DNA from: an uncultured candidate division WPS-2 bacterium
GTDB lineage: Bacteria > Vulcanimicrobiota > Vulcanimicrobiia > Vulcanimicrobiales > Vulcanimicrobiaceae
Assembly (NCBI GenBank): GCA_937927945.1
Contig: CALEYW010000033.1
Coordinates: 1-64,000, forward strand
Direction of reading: 5' to 3'
DNA: 64,000 nucleotides
A model generated the notes under the pieces. It saw only the letters and a program-made list of their open reading frames with translations. It had not been told where the DNA came from and ran no database searches. Numbering within the stretch: position 1 is the stretch's first letter; each line of letters starts with the position of its first letter. Shown piece by piece: positions 54,036-62,967 of the stretch. The position numbers were made by a program, and so were the translations under genes.

Positions 54036-55063
54036 AGACGATCGTGGACGACCAGCGGATCGCGGAACGCCGCATACTCTTCGGCCCCGTGGCTGAGGCG
54101 CTGACGAGCCTCGCGCTGCGCGGCCCGATCGCCGTGTTCGGTTCGCCGCGCTCGCTCGCCGCCGTTCCTGAGGCGGCCTTCGGCGACGCCGAGGTGCACC
54201 GCTACGACGGCGTGCGGCTCCACAACCCGCGCGAGACGGTCGAGGAGGCCGGCGCGCTCGTCGATCGCCACGGGTGCGCGACGATCGTCGCGATCGGCAG
54301 CTCGAGCGCCATCGATCTCGGGAAGGCGGTCTCCGACGGGCGCAGCGTCGTGCTCGCGCTCGTCCCGACGGCGCTCGGCGGCGCGGAGATGTCGCGCGGA
54401 TACGGCGTTCGCGAAGGCGACCGCAAGGGCGGAGGCAGACTCGCGTCGCCTGCGCCGATCGTGGTGTACGACGCCGAATTGCTCGCGTCGCTCCCGTCGC
54501 GCGAACTCGGCTCGATCGGGATCAACGCGTGGGCCCACACGATCGAAGCCGCATACGCGCGCACGCAGCATGCGCTCGGAGGAGCCGCCGCGGTCTCGGC
54601 CGGCCGCGCGTTGCCGGCGCTGCTGATGCGCGCGAGCGTCGCGCGCGACCCCGCGCTGCATCGCGCGCTCTTCGAGGCAGCCCACCTTGCCGGGTTCGCG
54701 CTCGACACTCGCTCGATGGGACTGCATCACGCGATCTGTCACGTCGTCGGCGGCCTGACCGGGATCCCGCACGGGATCGTCAACGCCATCGTGCTGCCGC
54801 ACGCGGTGCGCGCGAACGCGCGCCTCGCGCCGGACGCGGTCGCTGCGGTCGCCGCGGCGTTCGGGATCGCGGATCTCGCAGCCGAAGCTGACGCGATCGC
54901 CGAAGCCTTCGCGTTGCCGCGCACGTTTCGGGAACTCGGCGCGCCAAGCGATCTCGTCGCCCGAGCAGTGCCGCGCGTCCTCGAGCAGCGTCTCCTCGAT
55001 AACAATCCCGTCCGCCCCGACGAGTCCGTCGTCGCGGCGGTCGTCAGTGCGGCGTACGGATAG
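54032..55063 (+). CDS. Iron-type alcohol dehydrogenase family, maleylacetate-reductase-like
   Basis: The 343-residue product resembles maleylacetate reductases. It has TIVAIGSSSAIDLGKAVSDG (nucleotide site), LVPTALGGAEMSRGYGVREG, NAWAHTIEAAYA and the family hallmark MGLHHAICHVVGGLTGIPHG with its histidines. In aromatic catabolism such enzymes reduce maleylacetate to 3-oxoadipate, often beside a chloromuconate cycloisomerase. The cycloisomerase-like gene is directly upstream (ATGA overlap), but no ring-cleavage dioxygenase or dienelactone hydrolase is near. The pathway is therefore open. Confidence 0.85.
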   Translation: MKTIVDDQRIAERRILFGPVAEALTSLALRGPIAVFGSPRSLAAVPEAAFGDAEVHRYDGVRLHNPRETVEEAGALVDRHGCATIVAIGSSSAIDLGKAVSDGRSVVLALVPTALGGAEMSRGYGVREGDRKGGGRLASPAPIVVYDAELLASLPSRELGSIGINAWAHTIEAAYARTQHALGGAAAVSAGRALPALLMRASVARDPALHRALFEAAHLAGFALDTRSMGLHHAICHVVGGLTGIPHGIVNAIVLPHAVRANARLAPDAVAAVAAAFGIADLAAEADAIAEAFALPRTFRELGAPSDLVARAVPRVLEQRLLDNNPVRPDESVVAAVVSAAYG

Positions 55064-55685
55064 CCGCATCGACGGCCAGTGCGTTGCCGGTCGCGGCGCC
55101 GAACTTCGTGTTGTCGAAGATGCACCACGCGGGCACGCTCATGTGGCGAAGTCGCGCGGCGACCTCGTCGAGACGCGCGTCATCGTACGGGGAGGCGTAC
55201 GTGCGCGGCGAGCCGTGCAAGCGAAGGTAGACGAGCCCGGGCCACCGCCGGGCGGCTACGCGACGCGTTGAAGAACGCGCCGGCCCGTGCCGCATCGTAG
55301 GCGAAACTGGGTGGCAACTGCACCAGCAGCACGCCGAGTTTGGCACCCAAGCCGCCGCTCTCGTCGAGAAAGCGCTCGATCGCATCGTCGCAATCGACGA
55401 GCCGCTGCGCGTACGTGATCTCCTTCGGGACTTGACGGCGAACCGAAACTCCTCCGGAACGGTGTGCGCCCAGCGTTCGTACGTCGATCGTCGATGACTG
55501 CGGTAGAACGACGAGTTGATCTCGACGCAGCGCAGGCGCGCCGCGTACCGTTCCAACCGCGATCCTCCGGCGGGAAACGCGGCATCGTCGTCGCGCGGGA
55601 TGCCCCACCCCGCCGTGCCGATGCGCGGTACGACCGGGGATGCGTCGGCGGCACGTCGTACCGATTGTGACATCGTATCGGCCAC
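55044..55685 (-). pseudogene. Decayed DUF72 (YecE-like) gene: frameshift and internal deletion
   Basis: The first ~88 codons match DUF72 (RIGTAGWGIPRDDDAAFPAG, then CVEINSSFYRSHRRSTYERW and EEFRFAVK). Near 55428-55434 one base appears lost. The expected continuation (VPKEITYAQRLVDCDDAIER, then LGVLLVQLPPSFAYDAARAG) is in the next frame. The original frame resumes at PGLVYLRLHGSPRTYASPYD after about 55240-55265. Between FFNA and that point some 50 codons usual for the family, including the histidine/tryptophan segment, are missing. It overlaps the end of the reductase gene by 20 bases. I judge it non-functional unless the sequence has errors. Confidence 0.72.
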
Positions 55686-55717
55686 GCGTGATGCGATTCC
55701 CAGCGAGGTACTCTTTC

Positions 55718-58429
55718 ATGCTCGCTCGCGGTTGGCCGGCCGGCGTCGCACTCAGCCTGGTCATTGCGCTGACCGCGTCGCTCGTCACGGTTGGATGGGC
55801 CGCCGAAACGACCGGCACGCTCGTGCTCCGCGTGCTCGGCGCGAACGGGGAAGGCGTCGCCGCGGCGCGCGTGAGGGCCGCCTCTCCGTCGGCGCGGCAC
55901 GATGCAGCCTCCGACACGACCGGGCGCGTCACGTTCGCTGCGCTCTCGCCCGACACATACGAAATCACGATCACTACGGACCGCTACGATGCAAAGCGAA
56001 TCGCCGGCATCGTCGTGCCGCCCGGAGGACACCTGGCGTTGACGATCACGCTGACGTCCGCGCTGACCACGATCGGTCGTGTCGCGTCCGGATCGCGCGA
56101 TGCCGTCGCAGGCGGCCGCACGACCGACACGTACACGGTGTCCGGCGATCAGGCGCGCGGCCCCGCGTCGGCCGGCGCCTCGGGACTCGCCACGTATCTG
56201 CGCGGCACGGTGCAGAGCGCGGTCGCACGCATACCCGGCGTGCAGCAGGATGCCTTCGCGAACGCCATCATTCGCGGCGGCAAGGTCGACGACGTCGTTT
56301 TCAGTTACGACGCCGTGCCGCTTCCGCAAGCGCTGATCGCCGAGCCCGGCGGCAACGTCATCGGCGCTCAGCTCGCGACGACCGGAGTCGGCTATACCTC
56401 CGTCACGACTGCCGGCTTCACCACCGGCGCAGACGATGCGCTGGGCGGCACGGTCGACCAAACGCCGCTCACCGGATCGTATCCCGGCCGCACCACGCTG
56501 ACCAGCGGCATCGGACTGATCACCGGCGCGCGCACGCTCGAACTGCAGCGGTTGTGGGCCGCGCCGTCGCTGCGCCAGCGCTACGCCGTCGACGCGACGA
56601 TCGGCAGCCAATCGATCGCCTACGGCGACGGACACACGTTCTATCCCGCCGAGGCCGCAACGTATGGGCTGTCCCTCTCGACGCGCGCTACGTGGTCGGC
56701 CTCGGGCAACGTGCACCTGCAGCTCGGAACTCGCGACGATCTCGAGATCGCGGCGCTCGCCGGCGAGGCGACGTACGATCAGTACGGCACACCGTTTGCC
56801 GGCCAGACCTACGGCGCGTTCGATGGTGCGGCGACCCGCTATCCCGACGAGCCGTCGGCCGGTGCCGCGGTTCGCACGCCGACCCGCATTCGCGGAACCT
56901 ACGCGATCGAAAAGGTGCAGCTGCTGCGTTCGTACGATCGCTCCTACGCGCGCGCACGCCTCTACCGGTCGCAGTACGGCGCCGCCACCGACGCGCCGTT
57001 CTTCGACGACCTCTCTTTTCCGAATGGTGTCATCTCGTACTTCGGGCGGCAGAGCGGAACGCTCGACGGCGTCGGCCTCGACGTGTTGACCCTCGCGGCG
57101 GCGCGGCATCAGATCGGCTACGGCGTCGAGTTGCGGCGCCAGACTTCGACGCTCTCCCAGGTCGTGCCGACGCTCGATCAAGTGGTGACGGCGGATCCCG
57201 TCCTCTCCTCGCTGCTCGCCTATGCTGCGGACGATTGGACGCTCGGGAAGCAGCTTCGCGTGCAAGGGGCGCTGCGCTACACCAGCACCCGCGTCGAACG
57301 CCGTGAGGGTCCGTCGTACGGCGTCGCCGCGCTCGATCCGCACGCCGCCGCCGTGCTCCGGCTCGGCACGTCGTCGTCGCTGCGCGTGGCGTTCGATCAC
57401 ACGACGGTCGCTCCCAAACCGCTGGAGGCCGAACGCCACGACAGCCTCCGAACCGGCGCGCCGTTCGTCGCGCTGGCGCCCGAGCGCGGCACGTCGTACG
57501 AGCTCGCGTACGAACACACGGGCAACGGCCGGCTGCGTGTCACCGCATTCTCCAAGGAGAATCGCGATCGCATCGACGTCATCCCCACCGACTTCCGCGC
57601 TCCGTCCGCGGGATCGAGTCCCATCGGCGTCCCGCAGAACGTGGGCAGCCTGCTCGCGAACGGTATCGAGGCCGCGTACGAACGCGGACCCTTCTCGTTC
57701 TCGTCGACCTACGTGCGCGCGCGTTCTTCGAGTGCCTCGCAGTTCGGCCTGAACAATCTCAACGCGCCGGCGATCGCCGCGAACCATCTTTTTCCGGTCG
57801 GCTACGTTCCCGACCTCAGCGCGATCGCGTCGTATCGGCTGCGCGTCGGCGCCGTCACGGTGCGGCCGGCGCTCTCGTGGGAGTCGGGATACCCGTACGG
57901 GAACGGACGCAAGGTGTGGATCTACGATCCGTCCGGCAAGCCCGTTCAAGCGATCAACGACAACCACGTGAACCCCGGCGCGAACTACTACTTCCTGCGC
58001 GATCCGAATCTCCCGTACGACGCCGCGACGAACCCCGTCGTCGCGAGCTTGGGGACGCCGGAGGGTGACGATCCGAACACGCTGCGCAGCACGCCGCTGC
58101 TGAGCGCATCCGTCCAGGTCGAAGTGCCGCTCTCGCCCCGAGTGACGCTGGGCCTCGCCGTCACGAACCTGTTCGGCTCGAGCACGCCGACACAGCTGCA
58201 GAGCAATCCGTACCTGATCGGACCGCCCGGCTACACGGGCGGCAACGCCGCCCATGCCGCGTGGTACGGCGCGCAGCTCAACGGAGCACCGTACGTCCTC
58301 GGCAACGGCGTACCGACCAACGACGGCATCAAGCCCATCGTTCCGTGGACGTACGGCACGGCCGGCTACGTGCCGTCCTCGTATCCCGAGGCCCGGTCGG
58401 TGTATCTGCAGCTTCGCGTGCAGATGTAA
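55718..58429 (+). CDS. TonB-dependent outer-membrane receptor
   Basis: The 903-residue product has a signal peptide (GVALSLVIALTASLVTVGWA) and a carboxypeptidase-regulatory-like domain (TLVLRVLGANGEGVAAARVR, then GRVTFAALSPDTYEITITTD). A plug region follows (ARIPGVQQDAFANAIIRGGK), then a long beta-barrel ending in aromatic-rich strands (RSVYLQLRVQM). It indicates an outer membrane. The start at ATG 55718 has GAGG about ten bases upstream; ATG 55691 is an alternative. A TonB box is not obvious. The ligand is unknown, but the adjoining catabolic cluster makes a shared substrate possible. Confidence 0.87.
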   Translation: MLARGWPAGVALSLVIALTASLVTVGWAAETTGTLVLRVLGANGEGVAAARVRAASPSARHDAASDTTGRVTFAALSPDTYEITITTDRYDAKRIAGIVVPPGGHLALTITLTSALTTIGRVASGSRDAVAGGRTTDTYTVSGDQARGPASAGASGLATYLRGTVQSAVARIPGVQQDAFANAIIRGGKVDDVVFSYDAVPLPQALIAEPGGNVIGAQLATTGVGYTSVTTAGFTTGADDALGGTVDQTPLTGSYPGRTTLTSGIGLITGARTLELQRLWAAPSLRQRYAVDATIGSQSIAYGDGHTFYPAEAATYGLSLSTRATWSASGNVHLQLGTRDDLEIAALAGEATYDQYGTPFAGQTYGAFDGAATRYPDEPSAGAAVRTPTRIRGTYAIEKVQLLRSYDRSYARARLYRSQYGAATDAPFFDDLSFPNGVISYFGRQSGTLDGVGLDVLTLAAARHQIGYGVELRRQTSTLSQVVPTLDQVVTADPVLSSLLAYAADDWTLGKQLRVQGALRYTSTRVERREGPSYGVAALDPHAAAVLRLGTSSSLRVAFDHTTVAPKPLEAERHDSLRTGAPFVALAPERGTSYELAYEHTGNGRLRVTAFSKENRDRIDVIPTDFRAPSAGSSPIGVPQNVGSLLANGIEAAYERGPFSFSSTYVRARSSSASQFGLNNLNAPAIAANHLFPVGYVPDLSAIASYRLRVGAVTVRPALSWESGYPYGNGRKVWIYDPSGKPVQAINDNHVNPGANYYFLRDPNLPYDAATNPVVASLGTPEGDDPNTLRSTPLLSASVQVEVPLSPRVTLGLAVTNLFGSSTPTQLQSNPYLIGPPGYTGGNAAHAAWYGAQLNGAPYVLGNGVPTNDGIKPIVPWTYGTAGYVPSSYPEARSVYLQLRVQM

Positions 58430-58448
58430 GACGGGGAAGAGAACCGGC

Positions 58449-59486
58449 GTGCCGTTCCCCTTCGAACTTCCGCTCGAACCGATGGAAGCGCGATCCGTCA
58501 AGAGCCTTCCGGCCGATACCGGCGACTGGCTCTACGAGCCGAAGTGGGACGGCTTTCGCTGCATCTGTCTGCGCGACGGTGAGGACGTGTACTTGCAGTC
58601 GAAAGCGGGGCAGCCGCTCGCGCGCTATTTTCCGGAAATCGTCGCAGCCGCGCGCGCCCTCGCACCGGAGCGCTTCGTCATCGACGGTGAACTCGTCGTT
58701 GCCGTCGACGATGCGCTCGACTTCGATCAACTGCTCGAACGCATCCATCCGGCGGCGAGCCGCGTGACGAAGCTCTCGCGCGAGCACCCGGCCACCTACA
58801 TGGTGTTCGACCTCCTCGCGCTCGGCGACATGTCGCTCGCCGAGGATGAGCTCTCCGTGCGCCGGCCGAGGCTGGAGGAGTTCGCCGCCGCGTTCGCCGA
58901 TCCGATGATTCGCCTCTCGACGGCGACGCAGAGCCATGCGATGGTCGAACGATGGTACGCCCGCGTCGGCGGCGCGCTCGACGGCATCATCGCGAAGCGG
59001 CTCGACCGGCCGTATCTGTTCGGCTCGCGCGAGGCGATGCAGAAAGTGAAGCGGCTTCGTACCGCCGACTGCGTCGTCGGCGGCTTCCGCGCGTCGACCG
59101 ACGGCGGCGCGATCGGGTCGCTGCTGCTCGGTTTGTACGACGAGGACGGGGACTTGACGTACGTCGGGTTCACGTCGGGATTTTCCGCCGCGGAAAAGGC
59201 GAGCATGCTCCCGCGCTTCGCAGCGCTGAGGACCGCGGTGTCGTTCACCAAAAATCCGCCCGGGGGTCCGAGCCGCTGGAACCGCGGCAAGGATACGACC
59301 TGGACGCCGGTCTCCCCGGAAGTCGTGCTCGAAGTCGAATTCGACCACGTCAGCGGCGGCCGCTTCCGGCACGGCACGCGGCCATTGCGCTTCCGGCCCG
59401 ACAAGAATCCGACCCAGTGTACCTTCGAGCAGCTGCATCAGCCGAAGGGCACCTCACCGTTCACCCTCGCGGTCACCCACGAGTAG
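58449..59486 (+). CDS. ATP-dependent DNA ligase (LigC/LigD-ligase type)
   Basis: The 345-residue ligase has the adenylation motif EPKWDGFR with its lysine at about residue 33. Further nucleotidyltransferase motifs are RFVIDGELVVAVDDALDFDQ, TYMVFDLLALGDM and GALDGIIAKRLDRPY. A C-terminal OB-fold contains KVKRLRTADCVVGGFRASTD and SPEVVLEVEFDHVSGGRFRH. It resembles stand-alone LigC-type ligases. The start is GTG 58449. A LigD-type polymerase gene is at the right edge of the window, so end-joining functions appear to be on separate proteins. Confidence 0.92.
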   Translation: MPFPFELPLEPMEARSVKSLPADTGDWLYEPKWDGFRCICLRDGEDVYLQSKAGQPLARYFPEIVAAARALAPERFVIDGELVVAVDDALDFDQLLERIHPAASRVTKLSREHPATYMVFDLLALGDMSLAEDELSVRRPRLEEFAAAFADPMIRLSTATQSHAMVERWYARVGGALDGIIAKRLDRPYLFGSREAMQKVKRLRTADCVVGGFRASTDGGAIGSLLLGLYDEDGDLTYVGFTSGFSAAEKASMLPRFAALRTAVSFTKNPPGGPSRWNRGKDTTWTPVSPEVVLEVEFDHVSGGRFRHGTRPLRFRPDKNPTQCTFEQLHQPKGTSPFTLAVTHE

Positions 59487-59510
59487 TCAAGCTCAACCCA
59501 TTTCCGGCCG

Positions 59511-61598
59511 ATGCTGGAAAACGTGGAGAGAATCTTCGGCTGGTGGCGCCGGTCACGCGCTGCCCGGATTTTAGCCGTCACGGCGATCGTCTTCCTGACG
59601 TTCGCCGCGGTGCTGTTGTACGTCGTGCGCCGCGACATCGCCCAGATCGTTGCCGACGACACCGCCGCGCAGGTCCAGACGGCATCCGACGTGATGCTCG
59701 GCTTGGCGGCCGCGTCGGGCGATGCGCACGTCACCAAGGACGGGAAACTGGCGTTCGGCAACGCGGTGCAAAACGACGACACCGGGATCGTCGATCGCGT
59801 TCTCGAGATCACCCACGCCGACGCTGCCGTCTACCAGATCGTGAACGGGAAGCCGATTGCAATCGCGACGACCTTGCAGCAGAACGGGAAGCGGGTCGAC
59901 GGCGCCGAGCTCACCGGGACTGCGCGAGCGGAATTCGAGCGAGGTCAGGACTGGGAAGGCACGAGCACCGTCGCCGGCAAGCCGTACTTCAACCGGTACA
60001 AACTGATCGCCGACAACCTCGGCCAGCCGCTCGGTATCGTGTGGGTCGGCATCTCGCTCGATCGGGCGAATGCGGCGATCTCGCAGGTCTTTGCGTCGAT
60101 CCTGGTCGTCGCGCTGATTGCGATCGTCGTCGTCCTCGGGTTGCTGTGGATCATCTTGCGGCCGCTCTCCACGCTTGCGAACGCGCTGGCGCGCGACGCG
60201 GAGGCGCTCGCGCAAGGCCGCGTCGACGACGTGACGTCCCGCCCGGGCGAGGACGAACTGGGACGGGTCGCCGCCTCGTTCGCCGACATCGTGACGTATC
60301 AGCGGGCGGTCGCGGACGTCACGGAAGCGATCGCCGACGGCGATCTCTCGCGCACTCTCGCGCCGGCCAGCGACGCCGACCGGCTCGGCAAAGCGATCGC
60401 GCGCATGACGCAGACGCTGCGCGACGTCGTCGTCGCGCTGCAGCAATCGTCGAGTGAGCTCGAAGAGCACGCGCACGCGCTCGATGTGGCTGCGTCGCGT
60501 TCGGCCGAAATCGTCAGTGGGGTCGGCGTGTCGGTGCGCGAGCTGGCCTCGGGATCGACCGAGCTCTCGACTGCGGCCGAGACCTCGAACGTCATCGTCC
60601 GGCAGTTCGAATCCGCGATCGACGGGATCGCGCGCGGGGCCGTCGACCAGGCCCTGCAAGTCCGTGCCGCGTCGAACGACGCGCAGCACATGGCGACCGA
60701 CGTCGAGCGGGTCGCGGCGATCACGTCGGGCCTTGCGACCGACGGCCAAGGGACGCGCACGATGGCGCAAGGCGGCGCGAAAGCGGTCACCGAGACGATC
60801 GACGACATGCGCGAGATCCAGCGCGGCGTCGCTGCGGCGGCCGCGAAGATCCGCGAGCTCGGCGAGCTCTCCGCCCAGATCGGCGTCGTGGTCGAAACGA
60901 TCGACACGTTGACCGATCAAACGAACCTGCTGGCGCTCAACGCAGCGATCGAAGCGGCACGCGCGGGCGAACACGGCCGCGGCTTCGCGGTCGTCGCCGA
61001 CGAAGTCCGCAAGCTCGCGGAGTCGTCGTCGCAGCAGACGCGCGAGATCGGCGGAATGATCGTCGAGGTCCAGCGGCGGACACGCGAGGCCGTCGCCGCA
61101 GTGGAAGCCGGCGCGGCGACGGCGGACCGCGGCTCGGCGAAAGTCGGCGCGGCGAGTGCGGCGCTCGACGAGATCATCGCCGCGGTGGATCGCACGGTCG
61201 AACGCGTCGGCGACATCGCGGAAGCGATGCGCGAGATGTCGGAAGGCGCGCGCAACGTCGGGACGTCGATGGACTCGATCAACGCCGTCGTCGAGCAGAA
61301 CTCGTCGGCGACCGAGGAGATGGCGAAGCAAACCGGAGAGCTGGCCCACGCGATCGGCGCGATCGCCGCGACCGCCGACGAAAATGCCCGCAACACCAGC
61401 GCCGTCTCGTCTTCGACGGCCCAGATGGAAGACGACGTCACGCGCGTGCGCTCCGAAGCGCGCACACTCGACGCAACCGCGACGCGGCTCCGCACGCTCG
61501 TCGCCGGCTTCCGCCTCGAGCGCTCTTCCGTCCCCGCCCAGCGCGCGACCGCCGGACTGCCGCCCGGGGACCAACCGGCAGAACTGTCACCAGCTTAG
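59511..61598 (+). CDS. Methyl-accepting chemotaxis protein
   Basis: This 695-residue transmembrane chemoreceptor has a first membrane helix (ILAVTAIVFLTFAAVLLYVV), a ~150-residue periplasmic sensor likely of the single-Cache type (LEITHADAAVYQIVNGKPIA) and a second helix (VFASILVVALIAIVVVLGLL). A HAMP region follows, then the signalling hairpin with tip DTLTDQTNLLALNAAIEAAR followed by AGEHGRGFAVVADEVRKLAE. The tail lacks a CheR-docking pentapeptide that I can see. It lies near other motility functions but in its own transcription unit. Confidence 0.95.
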   Translation: MLENVERIFGWWRRSRAARILAVTAIVFLTFAAVLLYVVRRDIAQIVADDTAAQVQTASDVMLGLAAASGDAHVTKDGKLAFGNAVQNDDTGIVDRVLEITHADAAVYQIVNGKPIAIATTLQQNGKRVDGAELTGTARAEFERGQDWEGTSTVAGKPYFNRYKLIADNLGQPLGIVWVGISLDRANAAISQVFASILVVALIAIVVVLGLLWIILRPLSTLANALARDAEALAQGRVDDVTSRPGEDELGRVAASFADIVTYQRAVADVTEAIADGDLSRTLAPASDADRLGKAIARMTQTLRDVVVALQQSSSELEEHAHALDVAASRSAEIVSGVGVSVRELASGSTELSTAAETSNVIVRQFESAIDGIARGAVDQALQVRAASNDAQHMATDVERVAAITSGLATDGQGTRTMAQGGAKAVTETIDDMREIQRGVAAAAAKIRELGELSAQIGVVVETIDTLTDQTNLLALNAAIEAARAGEHGRGFAVVADEVRKLAESSSQQTREIGGMIVEVQRRTREAVAAVEAGAATADRGSAKVGAASAALDEIIAAVDRTVERVGDIAEAMREMSEGARNVGTSMDSINAVVEQNSSATEEMAKQTGELAHAIGAIAATADENARNTSAVSSSTAQMEDDVTRVRSEARTLDATATRLRTLVAGFRLERSSVPAQRATAGLPPGDQPAELSPA

Positions 61599-61622
61599 CA
61601 AGGACTCCGCGCGAGGGCTTGC

Positions 61623-61655
61623 GTGACTGTATCCCGGATGCTAGGATACAGTCAC
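61623..61655. promoter_or_regulatory. Inverted-repeat operator upstream of hicAB
   Basis: GTGACTGTATCC (61623-61634) and GGATACAGTCAC (61644-61655) form a perfect 12-base inverted repeat with a nine-base spacer. It ends one base before the hicA GTG. HicB antitoxins bind such sites to repress their operon. Confidence 0.75.
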
Positions 61656-61656
61656 G

Positions 61657-61716
61657 GTGAAGCTGCGGGACGTGATTGCTCGGCTCGAATTAGAAGGCTG
61701 GACTTTATGTCCATAA
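61657..61716 (+). pseudogene. hicA: hicA toxin gene, 5' remnant interrupted by an IS110 element
   Basis: From GTG 61657 the sequence encodes VKLRDVIARLELEGWTLC and then meets a stop. This is the conserved start of HicA mRNA interferases (family pattern: KxRDVIxxLExxGW). The active-site GSH region and the rest are missing here. The 3' end of the same gene is found at 62954-63040, beyond an IS110-family element. The toxin is therefore inactive as drawn. Confidence 0.8.
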
Positions 61717-62967
61717 TTGCGTAGGACGGCCGCTCTGGCTCAAAGGCTGACAGCCTGCGTGGCCTCGGTGGGAACAGCCGGCGGTCGTCCGTATGCGAGG
61801 CGCGCCCTGACTGGTAAGCCGAGTGGTGATTGCTCGATAAAGTATCGTCGACGTGCCTTGCTCGATGGGGGGAAGTGTGAAGCACGTTGCCGGCGTCGAT
61901 ACGCATAAGGACACCCACAGCATCGCCGTGATCGATCGAGTAGGCGCGGTCGTGGCAGAGTTAACGATCGCAGCTACGGTCGAAGGATATGCGCAAGCCA
62001 TCACCAGGGTTACCGAGTTTGAAGGCCTGGTCTGGGGCATCGAGGGTACTGGATCGTACGGTCGCGGGTTTGTGGATGAGCTCCTGCGGCGGGGTGCTTC
62101 GGTCTTCGATGTGCCGGGCTCGTTGACCAAACGCCATCGCAGAAATGCAAGTCGTCGCGGGAAATCCGACGTGCAGGATGCCCGTGCGATCGCAGGGGTC
62201 GTACTCCGCGAGAGCGGACGCCTCGGTCGTTGCGAGCGGTCGGACGAACAAGAAGCTGTTCGGGTATTGTACGATCGCCGGGATCGGCTTGTCCACGCGC
62301 GAACAGAGGCGATAAATCGCATACGCGCTGCAGCCCTACGGCTCGACGTACGAGAGCTTCCAGCGAAGCTGAGCAATGGCGTTGGGCTGCGCAAAGTGCA
62401 CGAAGCCATCGATTTTCTTCGCGGCTCGAGCTACACCGCCGATGCCTTGATCGCTGAGATTGAGGAGGCGGTGAGCGACGTGGAACGTATCTCGGACAGA
62501 ATTCGCACGCTTGAAAAGCAGATTCGCCCTTTCGTTGAGCGCCTCGCCGCAAACTTGCTGACGCTGAACGGTGCGTCGCTTGTGGTCGCTGCGGGGCTAA
62601 TCGGACACTCCGGATCGCTAAGCAACATCCGCAATGCCGCCGCGTTCGCGATGCGTGCAGGCGTCGCTCCTGTGCCATGCTCAAGCGGCAAGAGTAAAGC
62701 CGTACGCGTGAATACCGGCGGGAATCGGCAGCTGAATCGCTGCCTTCACGTGATGGCGTTGGTTCAGGTCCGCACAGCTGGACACGCAGGGCGAGTCTAT
62801 TACGATCGGAAGCGCGGCGAGGGGAAGACCCATCGCGCTGCAATGCGGGCGCTGAAGCGGCAACTCGCGACGGTGGTCTACTATCGACTGGCCGAATCTC
62901 GACGGTTGATGGAACGACCGACCGCCGCTGCTTAATGCGACACGGTTGACTAAGCCGTTCCTACCGC
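61711..62967 (+). mobile_element. IS110-family insertion element in hicA
   Basis: The element of about 1.25 kb separates the two halves of hicA. The limits are approximate. Left TAGGACGGC (61722-61730) and right GCCGTTCCTA (62954-62963) are imperfect inverted matches near the ends. It holds one transposase gene, a long non-coding left part (about 165 bases) and a short right part. This asymmetry fits the IS110 group, in which the left end encodes the bridge RNA. The sequence is visibly less GC-rich than its surroundings, which suggests recent arrival. Confidence 0.75.
61877..62935 (+). CDS. IS110-family transposase (bridge recombinase type)
   Basis: The 352-residue product has the N-terminal RuvC-like DEDD domain: HVAGVDTHKDTHSIAVIDR (first Asp), LVWGIEGTGSYGRGFVDEL (Glu) and RRGKSDVQDARAIAGVVLRE (two Asp). 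The C-terminal Tnp domain has GLIGHSGSLSNIRNAAAFAM, then GVAPVPCSSGKSKAVRVNTG with the serine expected to be the nucleophile. The start is GTG 61877 after GGGGGGAA; ATG 61865 is an alternative. It appears intact. The family recombines DNA by a serine/DEDD mechanism guided by a structured RNA from the element. Confidence 0.92.
   Translation: MKHVAGVDTHKDTHSIAVIDRVGAVVAELTIAATVEGYAQAITRVTEFEGLVWGIEGTGSYGRGFVDELLRRGASVFDVPGSLTKRHRRNASRRGKSDVQDARAIAGVVLRESGRLGRCERSDEQEAVRVLYDRRDRLVHARTEAINRIRAAALRLDVRELPAKLSNGVGLRKVHEAIDFLRGSSYTADALIAEIEEAVSDVERISDRIRTLEKQIRPFVERLAANLLTLNGASLVVAAGLIGHSGSLSNIRNAAAFAMRAGVAPVPCSSGKSKAVRVNTGGNRQLNRCLHVMALVQVRTAGHAGRVYYDRKRGEGKTHRAAMRALKRQLATVVYYRLAESRRLMERPTAAA

Noticed and set aside
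55256..58501. A 1081-codon open frame on the minus strand
   Set aside because: It is fully antisense to the TonB-dependent receptor, arginine-rich and without recognisable motifs. It is a by-product of high GC content.
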